Shown here: positions 62,163 to 64,000 of the stretch, in pieces
Layout of the letters: every line of letters begins with the position of its first letter
How positions within the stretch are numbered: the stretch's first letter is position 1
Assembly: GCA_019359155.1 (NCBI GenBank)
Contig: JAHHHV010000092.1
Location: 1-64,000 of the forward strand
Direction: 5' to 3'
Source of the DNA: Pegethrix bostrychoides GSE-TBD4-15B
GTDB taxonomy: Bacteria > Cyanobacteriota > Cyanobacteriia > Elainellales > Elainellaceae
Length of the DNA: 64,000 bases
Position numbers and translations under genes: made by a program
Notes under the pieces: model-generated
The model's input: only the letters and a program-made list of their open reading frames with translations
The model's database searches: none
Told to the model about the DNA's origin: nothing

Positions 62163-63401
62163 ATGACTGCTCGACCGACCGCCCCAATTCAGCTCAAGAA
62201 CCATCCGTTTCCAGTGCTGCTCTATTTGGAATGGACGCTGCTGGGCATTGTGCTGATTAGCCTGCTGCTGCCCAATCCGTTTGGCGATACGCTGCCGCTG
62301 GCTCGGTTCTGGGCGTTTTTGAGCATGCTGATTTTGGGGCTGATGGGGCTGCGGCTGCCGCAAGGAAGACCCTCGACCAAGCTAGCCTACGCTACGCTTC
62401 AGATTGGCCTGCTGCTGCTGGCAAGCTGGTGGGGCGGTATTCGTGGTCTGCGGCTATTTCCACTGCTCTGCGTGGTGCTGATGATTCGCAACTGCCTGAT
62501 TTTTCAGCTAGCGGGGCGGCTTGTCACCAGTGCGCTGCTCTACTTTTTGTTTCTGGTGCTGCTGGTGAGTCGGCTGTCAAACTACACAGGGCTGCGGCTA
62601 CCGCTGCGTCAGTCGGGAGTCGAGCGATTTGTGATTCGCGGATTTGCCTTTAACTCGGCGCTGCTGCTGCTGCTGGTGATTGTCTTTTTGCTGCTGTTGA
62701 TGCAGGCGCTAATTACTGAACGCCAAAGCCGTAATCAGCTGACTGAGGCGCATGATAAGCTGCGGCAATATGCTTTTCAGGTCGAGAGACTGGCGGCGAC
62801 GCAGGAGCGCAACCGGATTGCCAGAGAAATTCATGACTCGCTGGGGCATTCGCTGACCGCGCTGAATCTTCAGCTCGAAGGGGCGCTGAAGCTCTGGCAG
62901 GTCGATCCCAGTCGAGCGCAGAGCTTTTTGCAAGAGGCCAAGTCTCTGGGTTCAGAAGCCTTACAGGACGTGCGGCGTTCGGTGACAGCGGCTCGCGCTG
63001 ATCCGCTGCAAGGCGTATCTCTACCCGATGCGATTTTGCGGCTCGCCCAAGAATTCAGCGCTAGCATGCAGCCCCTCTGCCAGCTTGACTGCCCGCAGCT
63101 CCTACCGCCCGATCTCAGCATCGCGCTCTACCGCATCGTCCAGGAAGCCTTGACCAATATTCGCAAGCACGCCACGGCGACCGCAGTGCAGATCACGCTG
63201 CAAACGCTGCCCGACTGCCTGCACCTGAGTATTCAGGACAACGGCAGCGGCTTCCATCCTGAGCAAAACCCGACGGGCTTCGGCCTCCAGGGAATGCAGG
63301 AACGCGCCGCGACGCTGGGCGGACAGCTGAAGATTCATAGCGCCCCCGGCCAAGGCTGCCAAATCACCGCCCGGTTTCCGCTCCCCCCAGTTGTCTCATG
63401 A
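62163..63401 (+). CDS. DesK/NarL-type sensor histidine kinase
   Basis: A histidine kinase of about 412 residues. The N-terminal half has six hydrophobic segments (LLYLEWTLLGIVLISLLL to SALLLLLVIVFLLLLMQALI) with very short loops, as in membrane-sensing DesK-like kinases. A short coiled coil leads to the HisKA_3 box RNRIAREIHDSLGHSLT (His near residue 224). The ATPase has LYRIVQEALTNIRKHA and GFGLQGMQERAATLGG. The start is uncertain: TTG 62112 and ATGs at 62133, 62136, 62145 and 62163 are in frame and none has a good ribosome-binding site. The stop overlaps the regulator start (ATGA). Confidence 0.9.
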   Translation: MTARPTAPIQLKNHPFPVLLYLEWTLLGIVLISLLLPNPFGDTLPLARFWAFLSMLILGLMGLRLPQGRPSTKLAYATLQIGLLLLASWWGGIRGLRLFPLLCVVLMIRNCLIFQLAGRLVTSALLYFLFLVLLVSRLSNYTGLRLPLRQSGVERFVIRGFAFNSALLLLLVIVFLLLLMQALITERQSRNQLTEAHDKLRQYAFQVERLAATQERNRIAREIHDSLGHSLTALNLQLEGALKLWQVDPSRAQSFLQEAKSLGSEALQDVRRSVTAARADPLQGVSLPDAILRLAQEFSASMQPLCQLDCPQLLPPDLSIALYRIVQEALTNIRKHATATAVQITLQTLPDCLHLSIQDNGSGFHPEQNPTGFGLQGMQERAATLGGQLKIHSAPGQGCQITARFPLPPVVS

Positions 63402-64000
63402 GTTGCCCGATGATTCGCCTGCTGCTCGTCGATGACCAAAGCTTGATTCGGCGCGGCCTACGTGCCCTGCTGGAGCTGGAGCCAGATCTGGAAATCGTGG
63501 GTGAGGCCGAAACCGGGCAGGCTGCTATCGAGCAGGTGCGAGCGCTCAAACCCGACTTGGTGCTGCTGGATGTGCGAATGCCAATCATGGATGGCGTGAC
63601 GGCCACGCCGCTGATTCTGCAAGCGGCTCCTCAGACTAAAGTGCTGGTGCTGACCACTTTTGACCAGGATGATTACGTATCGCAAGCCTTGCAGCAAGGC
63701 GCGTCTGGCTATCTGCTCAAAGATACGCCCTCGGAGGAGCTAGCCGCCGCGATTCGGTTGGTGCATCGGGGATATAGCCAGTTTGGGCCAGGAATTTTGC
63801 AGAAGGCGTTTACGAGAGCCGCGCCTGTCCCTGCCCTGCCGCCCGGATTTGCTGAGCTAACGCCGCGCGAAAAGGAGGTGTTGCGGCTGATTGCCCAGGG
63901 AGCCAGCAACCGCGAAATCGCCCAGCAGCTCTATATTTCAGAAGGCACGGTCAAAAATCACGTCACCAGCGTTTTGGGTCGGCTCAGCCTGCGTGACCGG
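63398..64000 (+). CDS. NarL/FixJ-family response regulator, truncated by window end
   Basis: At least 201 residues, running off the right edge. The receiver domain has the acidic pair LLVDDQ, the phosphorylation Asp in LVLLDVRMPIMDGV, and the Lys in YLLKDT. The LuxR-type helix-turn-helix is LTPREKEVLRLIAQGASNRE followed by IAQQLYISEGTVKNHVTSVL. The ATG at 63398 overlaps the kinase stop as ATGA, so the pair is translationally coupled; an ATG at 63410 is possible. Confidence 0.93.
   Translation, partial: MSCPMIRLLLVDDQSLIRRGLRALLELEPDLEIVGEAETGQAAIEQVRALKPDLVLLDVRMPIMDGVTATPLILQAAPQTKVLVLTTFDQDDYVSQALQQGASGYLLKDTPSEELAAAIRLVHRGYSQFGPGILQKAFTRAAPVPALPPGFAELTPREKEVLRLIAQGASNREIAQQLYISEGTVKNHVTSVLGRLSLRDR

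Noticed and set aside
1-64000. Search for tRNA, rRNA, tmRNA, insertion sequences and phage genes
   Set aside because: No T-loop-like GGTTCGAATCC patterns, transposase motifs or integrase motifs were seen in the spacers or among the products; weak or short elements could have been missed by eye.

Overview
The window is a chromosomal segment of an oxygenic cyanobacterium. Evidence: two NDH-1 subunits found only in the photosynthetic lineage (NdhO, NdhN), the clock-input protein LdpA and a LabA-like NYN protein, a cytochrome b6f cofactor-assembly protein (CcbB type), a cyanobacterial RNase E with an Arg-rich C-terminal tail, and the cyanobacterial arrangement of ribosomal genes (rpsJ at the end of the str operon; no rpsN or rpmD in the S10/spc block). 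Base composition looks moderately GC-rich. The genus cannot be fixed from this sequence alone; a filamentous, Leptolyngbya-like lineage is only a guess.

Layout. 1-4.8 kb: str operon (end of rpsL, rpsG, fusA, tuf, rpsJ), closed by a good Rho-independent terminator. 4.8-13.6 kb: Lon-N protein, pheA, a DUF1997 protein, the rne-rnhB operon with a long rne leader, a B12-binding/radical SAM protein and a STAS protein. 13.6-19.3 kb: a 757-bp spacer with a tandem array, two small conserved proteins, proline iminopeptidase, a lipid esterase plus acyltransferase pair, and metG. 19.5-25.1 kb: LabA-like NYN protein with LptC, D-Ala-D-Ala carboxypeptidase, CcbB-type protein, DUF456 protein and TonB-like protein. 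25.6-37.3 kb: DegT aminotransferase, LysE exporter, double-nitroreductase SagB-like protein, ndhO, a 45-residue protein, aroQ, larE, glyA, Ycf45-like R3H ATPase, ldpA, ndhN. 37.5-55.2 kb: the S10-spc-alpha supercluster from rplC to prfA, preceded by a roughly 440-nt leader. 55.3-64 kb: SbcD-like nuclease, GAP-family membrane protein, hemC, trmB, a PMT-type glycosyltransferase, an RTX-like protein, and an LTxxQ (Spy/CpxP-like) protein divergent from a DesK/NarL-type two-component pair that runs off the window.

How it works together. More than half of the window is translation machinery (ribosomal proteins, EF-G, EF-Tu, IF-1, RF1, MetRS, TruA, TrmB) with RNA polymerase alpha, SecY and adenylate kinase. 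The rest is mostly conserved cyanobacterial housekeeping in short operons. No phage, insertion sequence, CRISPR array, tRNA or rRNA gene was recognised.

I did not find a clear new multi-gene defence or biosynthetic system. The most unusual signal is structural: many spacers, and a few coding regions, carry short tandem duplications of 9-15 bp with a different unit at each locus, in 2 to 6 copies. Other points worth testing are a Pro-Pro-Pro mini-ORF coupled to the DUF1997 gene, a gene pair resembling a split plastid phytyl ester synthase, a direct-repeat operator candidate between the LTxxQ gene and the two-component genes, a three-cysteine LarE, and several hairpins over start regions.
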